A stretch of DNA of 64,000 bases from Antilocapra americana (lineage: Eukaryota; Chordata; Mammalia; Artiodactyla; Antilocapridae), in assembly GCA_007570785.1 (NCBI GenBank), contig ML660777.1:5464587-5528586 (forward strand), read 5' to 3'. The translations under genes were made by a program, and so were the position numbers. The notes under the pieces were generated by a model. It saw only the letters and a program-made list of their open reading frames with translations. It made no database searches and was not told the origin of the DNA. The stretch's first letter is position 1; each line of letters begins with the position of its first letter. Below are positions 1-11,650 of the stretch, piece by piece.

Positions 1-600
1 AGTTTTAAGCCACCTTTTTCACTCTCCTCTTTCACTTTCATCAAGAGGCTCTTTAGTTCTTCTTTACTTTCTGCCATAAGGGTGGTGTCATTTGCATATC
101 TGAGGTTATTGATATTTCACCCGGCAATCTCGATTCCAGCTTGTGCTTCATCCAGCCCAGCATTTCACATGATGTACTCTGCATAGAAGTTAAATAAGCT
201 AGGTGACAATATATAGCCTTGACATACTCCTTTCCCAATTTGGAACCAGTCTGTTGTTTCATATCCAGTTCTAACTGTTGCTTCTTGACTTGCATACAGA
301 TTTCTAGGAGGCAGGTCAGGTGGTCTGGTATTCCCATCTCTTTAAGAATTTTCTAGTTTGTCGTGATCCACACAGTCAAAGGCTTTGGCGTAGTCAATAA
401 AGCAGAAGTAGATGTTTTTCTGGAACCCTCTTGCTTTCTAGATGATCCAGCGGATGTTGGCAATTTGATCTCTGGTTCCTCTGCCTTTTCTAAAACCACC
501 TTGAACATCTGGAAGTTCACGGTTCACGTAGTGTTGAAGCCTGGCTTGGGGAATTTCAAGCATTACTTTGCTAGCGTGTGAGATGAGTGCAATTGTGTGG
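1..600 (-). mobile_element. BovB (RTE-class) LINE fragment, reverse-transcriptase region, cut by window edge
   Basis: On the minus strand this encodes the central part of the BovB reverse transcriptase. The RT motif-A region (phenylalanine-x-aspartate-tyrosine, then an FD pair) is readable around 375-410, and the MGIPDHLTCLL stretch around 305-337. Frame is lost just after HLTCLL, where the plus strand reads tctaggag, so the copy is dead. The element continues off the left end. The nucleotide pattern closely matches the copy at 60.66-61.75 kb in opposite orientation. Confidence 0.9.
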
Positions 601-912
601 CAGTATGAGTCCCAGTAAAACCTTCCCTGAACATCCTGTCTGGTCTCTGATTAGTTTCTATTGATTGACGAGTCCAAGAACCTTGGTCAGCAGCATCACT
701 GGAGCCTCCAGGTTTCTTCACCCCTCTGCACCTCCTGTCTTTTCTCATCCACTGCACTGATCACAGGCTCCACTCTAAATCAGCCCTGCTTGTGGTTTCT
801 GTGCTTCCTCTCCCCTGCACCCCTCCCCAATCTATTCCCACTTTGCAGACAATCAGACCCATTTGCTATCCTTTTGTCTTTTGGATTTCATTCTTCGGAG
901 AACTCTCTTATG
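601..912. other. No recognisable feature
   Basis: Unassigned sequence, pyrimidine-rich around 770-840. I see no repeat family, splice-flanked exon or coding pattern. Confidence 0.5.
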
Positions 913-1123
913 CATGCATGCATGCTCAGTTGTTTCTGACTCTTTGTGACCCTGTGGACTTTAGCCCACCCAGGCTCCTCTGTCCATGGGATTCTCCAGG
1001 CAAGAATACTGGAGTGGGCTGCCATTTCCTACTCCAGGGGATCTTCTTGACCCAGAGATTGAACTCATGTTTCTTGAGTCTCCTACACTCAATTGGCAGG
1101 CAGATTCTCTACCAACTGCTCTA
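913..1123 (-). mobile_element. Bov-tA SINE
   Basis: Minus-oriented tRNA-headed bovid SINE. The Bov-A body lies at the left (the ctcctctgtccatggg block) and the tRNA-like head at the right (caggcagattctctaccaac). It is diverged. An atgcatgcatgc run marks the tail side. Confidence 0.88.
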
Positions 1124-1159
1124 CCTGATGAACTCTTATTAATTAATCGGGCAAATGGA

Positions 1160-1346
1160 TGACTAAATCTAGGTCTCCAGCATTGCAGGCGGATTCTTTA
1201 CCAGCTGAGCCACCAGGGAAGCCCAAGAATACTGGAGTGGGTAGCCTATCCCTTCTCCAGAGGATTTTCCCAACCCAGGAATCAGACCAGGGCCTCCTGC
1301 ATTGCAGGTGGATTCTTTACCAGCTGAGCTATCAGGGAAGCCCAAA
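1160..1346 (-). mobile_element. Bov-A2 SINE (Bov-A dimer)
   Basis: Two Bov-A monomers in minus orientation. Each ends with the same ggattctttaccagctgag block, at about 1191 and 1311, followed by a caccagggaagccc-type terminus. Confidence 0.88.
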
Positions 1347-1377
1347 TGAGCTCTCCAGGGAAATGCAAACAGTCTAA

Positions 1378-1492
1378 GCAAGAATCCTGAAGTGGGTTGT
1401 CATTCCCCTCATCAGGAGATCTTCCAAACTCAGATACTGAACCCTGGTTTCCTGCACTGGGGGCAGACTCCTTATCAACTGAGCCACCACTT
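1378..1492 (-). mobile_element. Bov-A fragment
   Basis: A single diverged Bov-A monomer in minus orientation, directly after the Bov-A2 copy. It retains the ctgaaccctggtttcctgca and gagccacca blocks. Confidence 0.75.
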
Positions 1493-1659
1493 AACTATTA
1501 TCAGGTATTTATACATTTCAAACAAATGCAAGCTTACAAAGGCAGGGACCTAGCCTGTCATCACCATTGTATACTTAAAGACTAGCCAAGGGCCTAACAC
1601 ACTGTCGGTGTGATTGAACAGGCGGGTGTTAAATTGCTCCCCTCTATTGCAGGGATTTT

Positions 1660-1856
1660 GAGAGGAAAGTAGATCATTGGTTAAGAACAGGGTTTAAAGT
1701 CAGGTTGTTCTGGATTTGGATCTTGCTGTGAGAACTCAGCAAGTTTTTTAACCTCTCTGAATCTTGGTTTCTCTCCTGCACAATGGAGGCAATATCAAAA
1801 TTACATCAAAATTATGTGAAGTGCTTATTGCAACAGGTATCACTTAGTAGTGGCTG
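1660..1856 (+). mobile_element. MIR SINE remnant
   Basis: Matches the core of the mammalian-wide MIR element in sense orientation: ttggttaagaacagggtt, then a diverged middle, then aacctctctgaatcttggtt and a cacaatgga segment corresponding to the usual 'aaaatgggg' part. Its age suggests it predates the ruminant insertions around it. Confidence 0.75.
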
Positions 1857-1857
1857 A

Positions 1858-2428
1858 ATCAGTTCAGTTCAGTTCAGTTGCTCAGTCGTGTCTGACTCTT
1901 TGTGACCCCATGGACTGCAGCACGCCACGCTTCCCGGTCCATTACCAACTCCTAGAGCTTGCTCAAACTCATGTCCATTGAGTCGGTGATGCCATCCTAC
2001 CATCTCATCCCCTGTCATCCCCTTCTCCTCCTGACTTTAACCTTTCCCAGCATCAGGATCCTTTCCAATAAGTCAGTTCTTCTCATCAGGTGGCCAAAGT
2101 ATTGGAGTTTCAGCTTCAGCATCAGTCCTTCCAATGAATATTCAGGACTGATTTCCTTTAGGATGAACTGGTTTAATCTTCTTGCAGTCCAAGGGATTCT
2201 CAAGAGTCTTCTCCAACACCACAGTTCAAAAGCATCAATTCTCCAGCACTCAGCTTTCCTTATGGTCCAACTCTCACATCTATACATGACTACTGGAAAA
2301 ACCACAGCTTTGACTAGACAGACCTTTGTCAGCAAAGTAATGTCTCTGCTTTTTAATATGTTGTCTAGGTTTGCCATAGCTTTTCTTTCAAGGAGCAAGC
2401 ATGTTGTAATATTTCCAGTTATCAGCAG
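1858..2428 (-). mobile_element. BovB LINE 3' end
   Basis: Minus-oriented, 5'-truncated BovB. The short-repeat terminus (cagttcagttcagttcag) is at the left. The minus strand retains C-terminal ORF peptides such as FELWCWRRLLRIPWTARR and [16 protein letters not shown] over about 127 codons in one frame, so this is a moderately young copy. Confidence 0.92.
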
Positions 2429-2429
2429 A

Positions 2430-3420
2430 GGTCACTAGCAACTGGTCCCCACAGCAGGTTTTACATTTTAATAGAGACCTAGAATATTTTGTTTTGTTTC
2501 TTTTAGTCCTTTAAGAAAATTTAACTGTTGACAGCATACATTAAAAGAAAAGTTACTATTGGTAAAGCCTTGCTCAAAACACATGCTTAAATCTTTAGAA
2601 CCAAGTCTCACCCCTCTGTAGGCAAATAAGAAATGTTGACTATAGAGAAGAAGAAGAAGAATCATAAGACTGCTATTTTAGCAGAAACATCACAAAGAAT
2701 AGGAAAATGTTGTTCTTTGTTGTTCTGAAACTAAGCCCTGGCCTTATAGTTAGCATGCTGAGCATAACTTCATGTTAGGGGAGACAAAGGTTTTTCTTGC
2801 ATATTTTTTCAGGCTATTCAGATATTAGTGCTTGGGGGAAATTCCTTGAGAAGCATTTAGAGCAGCCTCAAGTCCTTCTATATACTTGGTTAAATTTAAA
2901 GGTGAGGTCAGAGTGCATGTACCCTTCTTGACAGTTCAAGAAAAGCAGATGTCTATCTTCTCTATCTGTTTCATGAGCACAGAAAAGGGGGCTGTGGTTC
3001 AATCATGCAAAGTGGGACACTTTTTCAGTTGTGTTGGAAGGATGAAGTTATGTCTAAGAAGTGACCATATTACATTAACAAACGTGTATATGTGTTTGTA
3101 TACGTCTGTCAAATAAAGGCAATTAGGCCCTCGAGGTCTGTCAGTAATTATACCACAGATACTTGGAAGTTACTTGATTTAGTTATCTTAAAAAGTCATA
3201 ATGACATTAATGTTAGATAACACCTACTCTATTCTAGAGGTTTTAAAGTAGGATATAGTTTTATAATTTAAAGATAACCATTTATGGACAGATACTCACA
3301 ATGGAAATAAAACTCTAGATTCGGGGCCATTTGAAGGACCCACCTGAGTCTAATCTGTATCTCCTAGTCTATGACTTCAGACATATCAGGAGATTATTTA
3401 AATATCTGTTAAAGGATTAA
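2430..3420. other. No recognisable feature
   Basis: About 1 kb of AT-rich sequence with no repeat family or coding pattern that I recognise. The longest open frame (76 codons from 2886) has no recognisable motif. Confidence 0.5.
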
Positions 3421-3748
3421 AGAACATATATTTTATTTATTTTTTTGTTTTTATTTTTACATTAATTTTTATTGGAGTATAGTTGCTTTACAATGCTGTG
3501 TTAATTTCTACTCTACAGCAATGTGAATCAGCTATATGTATACATACATCTCCTCTTTGTTGGATTTCTTTCCCATTTAGGTCACCGGAGAGGACTGAGT
3601 AGAGTTTTCCTGTGCTATACAATAGGTTCTTATTAGTTATATATTCTATACATAGTATCAATAGTTTTATGCCAATTCCAATATCTCAATTCATCCTACC
3701 TTCCTTCCCTCTTGGTATCCGTATGTTTGTAGGAGAACATACATTTTA
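3421..3748 (-). mobile_element. L1 3' end, 5'-truncated, with target-site duplication
   Basis: Minus-oriented L1 tail with T-rich left end and the phrase ggagtatagttgctttacaa typical of artiodactyl L1 3' UTRs. It is flanked by agaacatatatttta (3421-3435) and agaacatacatttta (3734-3748), a 14/15 match that I read as the target-site duplication. Confidence 0.85.
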
Positions 3749-3995
3749 ATATAAAAAGATTTTTAAAGTATTCATGCTACTGTTTCTAACATGGTTACCC
3801 AGGCATAAATATTTCCCCCAGTTTCTAAAAATTTATATTTTCTTATGGAGCACTGGTTTACATTTATAGGTACTCAAACCTTTCAATCATCTCTTTTATG
3901 TTTTCTGATATTCGTGTTGTATTAAGGAATGGCTTTCATACTCTAATGGTATGTAATACACTTTTTTTCATATTTTTTTCTGGAACTTTTACTTT

Positions 3996-4245
3996 TCACT
4001 GGGTTGGGAAGATATGCTGGAGAAGGGATAAGCTACCCACTCCAGTATTCTTGGGCATCCCTTGGGGCTCCGCTGGTAAAGAATCCACCTGCAACGCAGG
4101 ACACCTGGGTTTGATCTCTGGGTTGCAAAGATCCCCTGGAGAAAGGAAATGCTACACACTCCAGTATTCTGTCCTGGAGAATTCCACAGACTGTATAGTC
4201 CATAAGGTTGCAAAGAGTTGGACGCTACTGAGCGACTTTTTTACT
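3996..4245 (+). mobile_element. Bov-A2 SINE
   Basis: Two sense-oriented Bov-A units. Blocks include acccactccagtattcttgg, gtaaagaatccacctgcaac and gttggacgctactgagcgac, the last being the usual Bov-A2 terminus. A short T run follows. Confidence 0.88.
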
Positions 4246-4600
4246 TTTCACATGTAAATCTTTATTTCACCTGCAATTTATTTTTGTGTATTGCATGAGG
4301 TGAGATAAATGTAGACTCCTCCAAATTGTTCATTAATAATGCCAAACTCTACTTACTAAACTGTATTTGTTTTCTATTGATTTCAAAGACATTACTATAA
4401 AACAAAAATTATTTCATAGATCAGACATCTATATTCTAAAAAACAATGGAAAAGATGGACAATTATAAACACCAACATAATCATTCTTAATATACCCACT
4501 TGAAGTTTTTCCTTTCTGTGAGGAATCTACCCCCAGTAAAACAAATCTGCAAAAATCTTTCATTATATTCACACCTTGAAGTTGGAGATATCAGACCTAA
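4246..4600. other. No recognisable feature
   Basis: AT-rich sequence without an assignable repeat or coding pattern. Confidence 0.5.
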
Positions 4601-4815
4601 AGGACTTCCCAGGTGGCGCTAGTGGTAGAGAATCTGCCTGCCAGTGCAGGAGACATAAGAGATATTGCTTCGATCTCTGGGTTGGAAAGATCCCCTGGAG
4701 TAGGAACCGGCAAGCCACTCTAGTATTCTTCTCTGGATAATTCCATGTATAGATGAGCCGGGGAGGCTACAGTCCATGGGGTCACAAAGAGTCAGACACG
4801 ACTTAGCAACCAAGC
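4601..4815 (+). mobile_element. Bov-tA SINE
   Basis: Sense Bov-tA. The tRNA-like head begins ggacttcccaggtggcgcta, the internal promoter B-box region is diverged (gcttcgatctc), and the body ends in gtcagacacgacttagcaac. Confidence 0.93.
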
Positions 4816-6250
4816 ATCCATACAGACTGGACCCAGAGCATACAATTACAAACATACCCTCTATCACTGAACCTAACTTTAAATAAACAACCCATGTCTT
4901 CTATTATGAAAACTAAATCTTAAAAGAGCTCAAGTACATGTCATGAAGTCATTTGAGTGTAAATATGTCATAATAATGCAGACTGATAACTGTACTAGGG
5001 TGCAAAATTTCAGTGTATTTTAGGTATTCTTCAACAAGTAAGTTGACTTTTACTTTCAGTACAACAGAAAACATTTAAATGTTTAATAGTTTGAAGTATC
5101 AGCTATTAAACATTTAAGGAACATTACTTAGCTCCTTAAAATTGTGTTTTATTTAGAATTCTGTTGTTACTTTTCTTTAATGAGACAAAAAAAAATTAAC
5201 TGAAAATCCTAGCAGAGGCAGATGCTTATTCTTTCATCTGAAATCATGCTGCCTCTAATCTCTTTTGATATCCAGCAAGCAACATCAAGTCCATATAGGG
5301 ACTTGTACAAAGGAGAAACAAGGTGTAATTAATTACTTCTTTCCAGGGCTTTATTTAATATCAATGCATCATGGAAACAGAACACTAAATTGCTGCTTAT
5401 AAACTAAATGTGCATTTCAAATAAAACATTTAACATTCTAAAGAGCTAGATTTAAAATGCCTAGAGGTCTGATTTTTAAATGGCAAGCCAAGGTGAAAAT
5501 TAAATGTCATTATCTAGACCTGAACATTTATGAGCCATGCACATAGTGAGTTTTATACTTTTACCTCTATTTTACTCCAGGAATAGCACTGCTCTGTGGA
5601 ACTGATTTTCAAAGTTCACTTTTAGGTACATTATCCTGGCTCAATGTCTTTAGATGAATGAAATCATTCATTATAACCCACTGTCATGATCAATTGACAG
5701 AATACCGTTATGATCAATAACTTGACTCCATACACAAAAAAGTTTACAAAATTTACTTAATTCCAAACTGGGCTAAACCCAAATGTTAATTATTTTTGAG
5801 CTACAAATCAACAATTTTTGTAAATAACCTGTTCATAATATGACACTATCTATTGGTTTTTAAAAATATTTCTGAAATGGGCCATTAAAATATTCTCCAA
5901 ATAGAAGTAAAGTTAAATTTGGTTTGAGATTATATCTATTCTAATACAACTCTGAAACCACTCAATGAGTCAGTGGGTAGATTATTTGTACAACATTTCA
6001 CCCTAAAAAAAAGACCTATTTAAGCAGAAATTTATATAAATTTCTTAAGGATGATATGTCTGTAAAATAATGATGCATTAATTATTATGTTTGTAATATA
6101 TTAATATAATATATATTTATATAATTAATTATAAAGTAATTTAGGATGAAGTCCCCTGAAATATAATATAAATTGAGTCTTTTCCTTCCTATTCTCATGA
6201 GCTGTCTTGGTGCTTACACACACACAATTCTCAAACAAATTAATAGGCAG
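4816..6250. other. AT-rich stretch, no recognisable gene
   Basis: About 1.4 kb, strongly AT-rich, with a nearly pure A/T low-complexity patch at 6070-6135. No ruminant SINE and no open frame of note. Confidence 0.5.
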
Positions 6251-6254
6251 CAAA

Positions 6255-6665
6255 CTGTACTAACCTGCTAGAGCTGCTGTATCACCAAGTACCACAAGCT
6301 GGGCAGCTCAAACAACATAAACTTATTGTCTCACAGTTCTGGAGGCTGGAAGCCCAAGAAAAAGGGGTCCTGAGAAAGAGAGAATCTGTTTCGGGTCCCT
6401 CCCTTTGCCTTTGGTGATTTGCTGGCACGTTTTAGCTTGTAGAAGCATCACTTGGTCTCTCTCTCCATCTTTATATGCTGCTTGTCCCTGTGTCTTTCTC
6501 TGTGTCCAACTTTCCCCTTTTTTAAAGAACATCAGTTGTATCAGATAAAGGCCCACCCTAGTGACCCCATCTTAACTAATTACACCTGTAAGGACCCGAG
6601 TCTGAGACGGGATTAGGGCCTCAACCTATGGACTTTGGAAGGACACAAGTCAGAGCGTAACACAG
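6255..6665 (-). mobile_element. MLT1-like (ERVL-MaLR) solo LTR remnant
   Basis: On the plus strand it reads as the reverse complement of an MLT1-type LTR: agagctgctgtatcaccaag, then ctcacagttctggaggctgg, then agggcctcaacctatggact. Only the LTR is present and there is no internal retroviral sequence. The subfamily cannot be set by eye. Confidence 0.72.
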
Positions 6666-7258
6666 ACAGACAACATGCCCAAACCAGAGCCCCGGCTTGC
6701 CAGGTCTAATGAGAGCTGTGATGATAAGACGGCTCACACCCTTGACTCAGATGAAATGTTTGTTTTACTCATAAATGTTATTCACTTGTGTTAACACAGC
6801 TCTTCATTGCTCTGGCCAATTGATCTGTTTTGGGGTTTGTGTTTTTTTAAGGTTCTCTGAGTCTTCCAAAAGCAAGCTTATTTTCAATTCAGACAATTAA
6901 AAACTGATCCCTAATAAGACAGTAAATTATAGAAACCAGGTGCTTAAAAATAATAGGGCCTAGATTGAAATACTGTTTATTGTGTAACTGAACCAGTACA
7001 ATGCCAGTGTATCTGACCTCACCAAGAATTTGGAGATACTGTATGCGAAATAGAAAGGTCATTCTGAATCAAGGGTCTCCTGACAATCAAAACAATGATA
7101 CAGTTTCCCTGACCCCATGTCAACTGTAATGTAACTTGCCTCTAGGTAGCTCTGACTACAAAGGAGTGGGAAAAACACTATTACTTAGTTATCTGCATAA
7201 AGATCTAAGCCTTCTTTGGCATTGCAAGAAGAAAACGTAGAAATTTCATCTATGCAAC
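6666..7258. other. No recognisable feature
   Basis: Unassigned sequence between two MLT1-like LTRs. No coding pattern. Confidence 0.5.
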
Positions 7259-7510
7259 TTGCATTAGTTTCCTGTGGTTGTTATAACAAATGATCACAGA
7301 CTTGGTAACATCAACAGCAGAAATTTATTCTCTCACAGTTCTGGAGGCGAGAAGCCCAACATCACGGTGCTGGCAGGGCAGTACTCTGTGAGAAGGTCAT
7401 TCCAGGGCTCTTCCAGCTTCTGCTTCCAGGTGTTTCTTGGCCACATAATTCTAACCTCTGCCTCTGTCTTCACAGGCCTTTTCCTATATGTGACTTTATC
7501 TCCCCTTCTA

Positions 7511-7708
7511 GGCTTTCCAGGTGGCACTAGTGGTAAAGAATCCACCTGCCAATGCAGGCGACGCAGGTTCCATCCCTGGGTAGAAGATCCCCTGGAGGAG
7601 GGCATGGCAATCCACTCCAGTATTCTTGCCTGGAGAATCCCATGGACAGAGGAGACTGATAGGCTACAATCAATAGGATCACAAAGAGTCGGACACAACT
7701 GAAGTGAC

Positions 7709-7710
<2 letters not shown>
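7511..7710 (+). mobile_element. Bov-tA SINE inside an MLT1-like LTR
   Basis: Sense Bov-tA starting ggctttccaggtggcactag and ending gtcggacacaactgaagtga. The short ccttct motif occurs just before the SINE and again after its CA tail, which fits a short target-site duplication. Confidence 0.93.

Positions 7711-7741
<31 letters not shown>
7711..7741 (+). repeat. (CA)n microsatellite, SINE tail
   Basis: About fifteen CA units directly at the 3' end of the Bov-tA copy. Bov-tA tails commonly seed CA repeats. Confidence 0.95.
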
Positions 7742-7743
<2 letters not shown>

Positions 7744-7945
7744 TCTCTTCTTCTGTTTCTCATAAGGACGTTTATCACTGGATTTAGGGCCCACTGGGTA
7801 ATCTAGGAGGATCTCATCTCAAGATCCTTAACTTAATTACATCTGCAATGACCCTTTTTCCAAATAAGCTCATATTCACAGGATCTTGGGGTTGGGATGT
7901 GGACATATCTTTGGGGGAGGGCACCTTTTAACTCACTGCACAAGT

Positions 7946-8885
7946 GTCCAAGAATGCTCTTTGTATTTTAATAATATCTTTAATATTTTTCAAATTAAGT
8001 AGTGCTATATTCGTATATTAGAAGTAGTATATTAGTTGACAGAAGAAAACAGGAAGGGGCTAGATCAGGAGAAATACAAATTCCACTAAGCTTTCATCTC
8101 CTATAATGAGTTGTGCTAAATCTGCTTTAGCTTCCAGCCTCATCTTTAGGTTCGTCTCTCTTCCATCTCTGCACTTTACCCCAGACCGCAAGTTGATCCC
8201 CACTCTCTCCTCAGAGTTTTTGCCTGAGGATATTATTTTATTCTGTTGCACTCTGAGTCTCCAGGTTGACTTTGCTCATCTGTCCATACTTTGGGTTTCA
8301 GTCCAAGTTACTTTTCCAGGAAGAGTTCCTGACCCAACAAATCTATGTTAGAAGTCCTTCTCATGAAATTTACAGCACCACAGAGACAAGTATAAAATGA
8401 CAATCAATGGAGTAAAGCAAAGATATTAATAACAAGTGTCATTCATTCATGCTACGACTCATAACACCTTATCTTTTTGGCAGCCACATCTATTCCTAAT
8501 TTAATTGCATTGTAGTGAGAGCATGTTTTCTGCATCAAATCAATCCTCTAAAGTTCTTAAAATTTCTTTTGTGATTTAGTAAACAACCAATTTTTGGATA
8601 TGTTGTGTGTGGGCTGAAGAGGAATTTACATAGATCTGTTTGATCAGTTAGATCAACCCTGTCAATCCTATTGCTCGAATCATCTCTATCTTTACTCATG
8701 CTGGATTCTCCATCTATCATCTGATGGAGATTTAATCACCTCTCTCACAATGATTCAGGTTTATCATGCCAAAATTCAAAAGGCCTTTCCCTCAGAACAA
8801 TTTGATTCATTTTGAAGGGGCCAAATACTATTTAGATTGCAAAGGTAAAATTGGGCAATCTACGTGAACATAAAATGTGAATTCA
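7946..8885. other. No recognisable feature
   Basis: Unassigned. Opposite-strand frames overlap at 8060-8350 (63 and 81 codons) but show no recognisable motif. Confidence 0.45.
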
Positions 8886-9400
8886 AGATAATAATTCTCT
8901 TTTTTGACTCACACATTGGTGCAATCCCCTCAAGTATGGGTGCGGCCAGGGACTTGCTTCTAATCAACATAACATGGCAAAGATGTGGTGCGACATGAGA
9001 TGCTGCCCCCAAGACCACGTGATCTTACACGGCAGAGGTGATGGACTGGTGATGTTAGGTTCGTGTGACACCCGCCTTGATAGCAGACTTGCTTTAGAGT
9101 CCTGCTGTCTTTGCTGACCTTGAAGAAGCAAGCTTCCATGAGTCCTAGGGCAACAAAGAACTTACTTCTGCCAACAACACGAGGGAACTTGGGAGCAGAC
9201 CCTTCTCCGCTGGGGCGGTCAGATGTACACCCACCCCGCCTGCCACCTTGACTGCAGCCTTGGGGAGGACCCAGCTAAGGTGTGCACGGACTCTTAATGC
9301 GTAAAAACTCCGAGACAATGTGTGTTGCTTTAAGTTGCTAACTTTGTGCTCATTTGTTTTGCAGCATAGAAAACAAATACTCTTTAGGAAACATTTATCA
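8886..9400 (+). mobile_element. Probable ancient LTR-type (MaLR-like) remnant
   Basis: Contains segments that recur in old mammalian LTR remnants, such as gaccttgaagaagcaagctt, cacgagggaacttgggagca and ttgctttaagttgctaactt near the 3' end. It is more GC-rich than its surroundings. Family assignment is tentative. Confidence 0.5.
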
Positions 9401-9474
9401 CTGAGAATATACTGAGGAGTCGAAACAGATAGACAGTCAGCCCAAGAAAATCTAAATATCGTAACTATGTTTCC

Positions 9475-9690
9475 TGGGAGCTTCCAGATGGCTCAGTGGT
9501 AAAGAAGCTACCTACTAATGAGAGGAGACATGGGTTTGATCCTTGGGTTGTGAAGATCCCCTGGAGGAGGAAATGCCAACCCACTCTAATATTATTGCCT
9601 GGGAAATCCCATGGACAGTGGAGCCTGGCAGGCTACAGTTTGTGGGTTCACAAAAAGTCGGACATAACTGAGTGACAGAGCACACACTAT
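9475..9690 (+). mobile_element. Bov-tA SINE
   Basis: Sense, fairly diverged. The head gatggctcagtggtaaagaa, the middle gaagatcccctggaggagga and the terminus gtcggacataactgagtgac are clear. Confidence 0.9.
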
Positions 9691-9792
9691 GTTTCCTATG
9701 CTCTTTATTTTTTCTTCTCTTGTCCTATAAACATATTTAAGTGGACGAAGATTTCTGAATATGTATGCTTTGGGTGGCATTTTTTGTGATAG

Positions 9793-9811
9793 AATACACA
9801 CACACACACAA
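9793..9811 (+). repeat. Short (CA)n repeat
   Basis: About nine to ten CA units. Confidence 0.9.
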
Positions 9812-9815
9812 ATAA

Positions 9816-10085
9816 ACATCCTAAATGCCCCCAACAAAGGTGGACTAGTTAAATATGTTTGGGTATGTCCAAATAATGGAACAGTATTTAAAATATTCAT
9901 ACATATCCACATAGATGGATAGCCAAGAGATATTGCTAAATTAGAAATTATTGATATATGATAAAAAAGCATAATCCAATTTGAGCTAAAAAAAAGAAAA
10001 GATACACTATTTCTAAGTGAGATAACACCTGCTCTCTGCAAATAAGAAGATAGGGAGGATAAATGTCCTATGTTTAAATACATTT
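9816..10085 (+). mobile_element. Old L1 3'-region fragment
   Basis: Degenerate match to the ORF2-end/3' UTR region of old mammalian L1: a 'one-residue-per-line' phrase like aatggaacagtatttaaaat, then gagatattgctaaattagaa and an A-rich end. Diverged; no open frame. Confidence 0.5.
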
Positions 10086-11160
10086 GGCCCTTGTAATGCT
10101 AATAGTGAATCTAAAAAAGATTTCATTTTCTTATAGTAGGTAAATGTTCTGTGCATAGAAATTACTTCAATTCCTAGGATGATCTAGATTAGCTTGTTCT
10201 TCCTTAAAAAAATGAAAAAACTTAAATACTGGTGCTGATTTTTAAATTGGTGAAGAGCCATCAATTTGTGGCAATGAGACCCCATGGGGACAAGACCATG
10301 TTTGATATCTGCTGCAACTCCTGTTTCTTCTGCCAGCCAGATCCAATGAACAAATATTTGTGGCATGCAAATCACCCAGGGTTTGCCTGGAGCACTCTGC
10401 ACATGCCCAGATGTGCAGTCATCAGCCTGACACCTTAGAACACAGATGCTGTTGGCTTTTATCATCTTGGCGTGAATCCAGGGCTCATTCTCCAATGGAA
10501 TAGACAAGAGATAAATCATCTTACTGACTCAGCCTCGCCATCACCAGACTCCTTGGTTGTGAACACTTAGCACACAATGAACACAAACTGATCAGTAGCA
10601 TGAGTCACAGCTGGCCCTCAGACCTCGGTGTAAAAATCAGACCAGCTTTTCTTCAATAGCCTCTAAGTATATAAATACCAGCTTCAAATATTTAGGATGC
10701 TACATACAAAAGGGAAAAGTACAAATTTCATTTGCAGCAAAACTGTTCTCTCACTGAATGATCAGGACTCAAGTGTTTCCATTCTGGCAAGATCAGACAG
10801 CAGGAAAATATATTTGTTTAATTACAGTGTTTGAAGAAAATAGGACATTCTTAGACTGCAACTTTTGGAAGAGAGTTTAGGATATATGATACATCAGAAC
10901 CTTCCCTGAAAAGGATTTTAATTCAATAATAGGCAGCAACTTTCCACAACTTTTCTACATGTCCTCCACTATATTAAGACCTTCCTTGAAAAGGGTTGCA
11001 ATTCAATAATTATATTGTTATTGTTAGGCTGTCTGCAATGAGAAAAAAAGAAATACTTTTCCTAAAATTACCACACAGAATAAGGTGAAAAGGGGACTTG
11101 GAACCTAAAATTTTTTAGGTCATTTTCTACATAAGATTATTTTACTTTCCTAGTAAGACT
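10086..11160. other. No recognisable feature
   Basis: About 1.1 kb without ruminant repeats. A 68-codon plus-strand frame and a 111-codon minus-strand frame overlap near 10.2-10.5 kb, but I recognise neither. The segment around 10290-10420 is less AT-rich than its flanks. Confidence 0.45.
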
Positions 11161-11162
11161 CA

Positions 11163-11482
11163 TTAGCATTAGTTGCTCAGTCGTATCCAACTCTTTGAGA
11201 CTCCATGGACTGTAGCCTGCCAGGCTCCTCTGTCCACAGGGATTCTCTCAACAAGAACACTGGAGTGGGTTGTTATTTCCTTCTTCAGGGGCTCTTCCCC
11301 ACCCAGAGATTGAACCCAGGTCTCCTGCATTGCAGGCAGACTCTTTACCCTCGGAGCCACCAAGGAAGTCCCAAGTCTGGTGCCATTCCCTTCTCCAGAG
11401 GACCTTCCCAACCCAGGGATCGAACCCAGGTCTCCTGCGCTGCAGACAGATTCTTTACCGGTCTGAGCCACCAGGCAGCCCA
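11163..11482 (-). mobile_element. Bov-tA/Bov-A composite SINE
   Basis: Minus orientation with three Bov-A-type blocks. The motif gggattctctcaacaagaac occurs near the left. The near-repeat cgaacccaggtctcctgc appears twice (the first copy with tgaaccc), and the right end is ccaccaggcagccc. This suggests a trimeric arrangement or two adjacent insertions. Confidence 0.85.
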
Positions 11483-11635
11483 CTGCCAGGAAGACCCACT
11501 GGAGTACAGTAAAAATGACGTCTGCAGACATATTTGCATTTTATTGTTTTCTAAAAATAGAATGACCATAATTGTCAGAGTCATTTCATGACACCATCTT
11601 GATGTGTAAAATATTTGCTTCTAAACCAAGACTGT

Positions 11636-11650
11636 TTCTACTTCAATCTT
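11636..11650. repeat. Target-site duplication, left copy
   Basis: ttctacttcaatctt is repeated exactly at 12015-12029 and brackets the retroposon between them. Confidence 0.85.

Larger units (their letters stand above)
7259..7945 (-). mobile_element. MLT1-like (ERVL-MaLR) LTR remnant, interrupted by a SINE
   Basis: The same LTR class as the copy about 600 bp to the left, and a more complete one: ttagtttcctgtggttgtta at one end and aggatcttggggttgggatg near the other. The halves 7259-7510 and 7742-7945 are separated by a Bov-tA plus its CA tail, so the SINE came later. Confidence 0.75.

Noticed and set aside
7274..7702. 142-codon open frame
   Set aside because: It spans an MLT1-like LTR and a Bov-tA SINE; the protein is a repeat translation.
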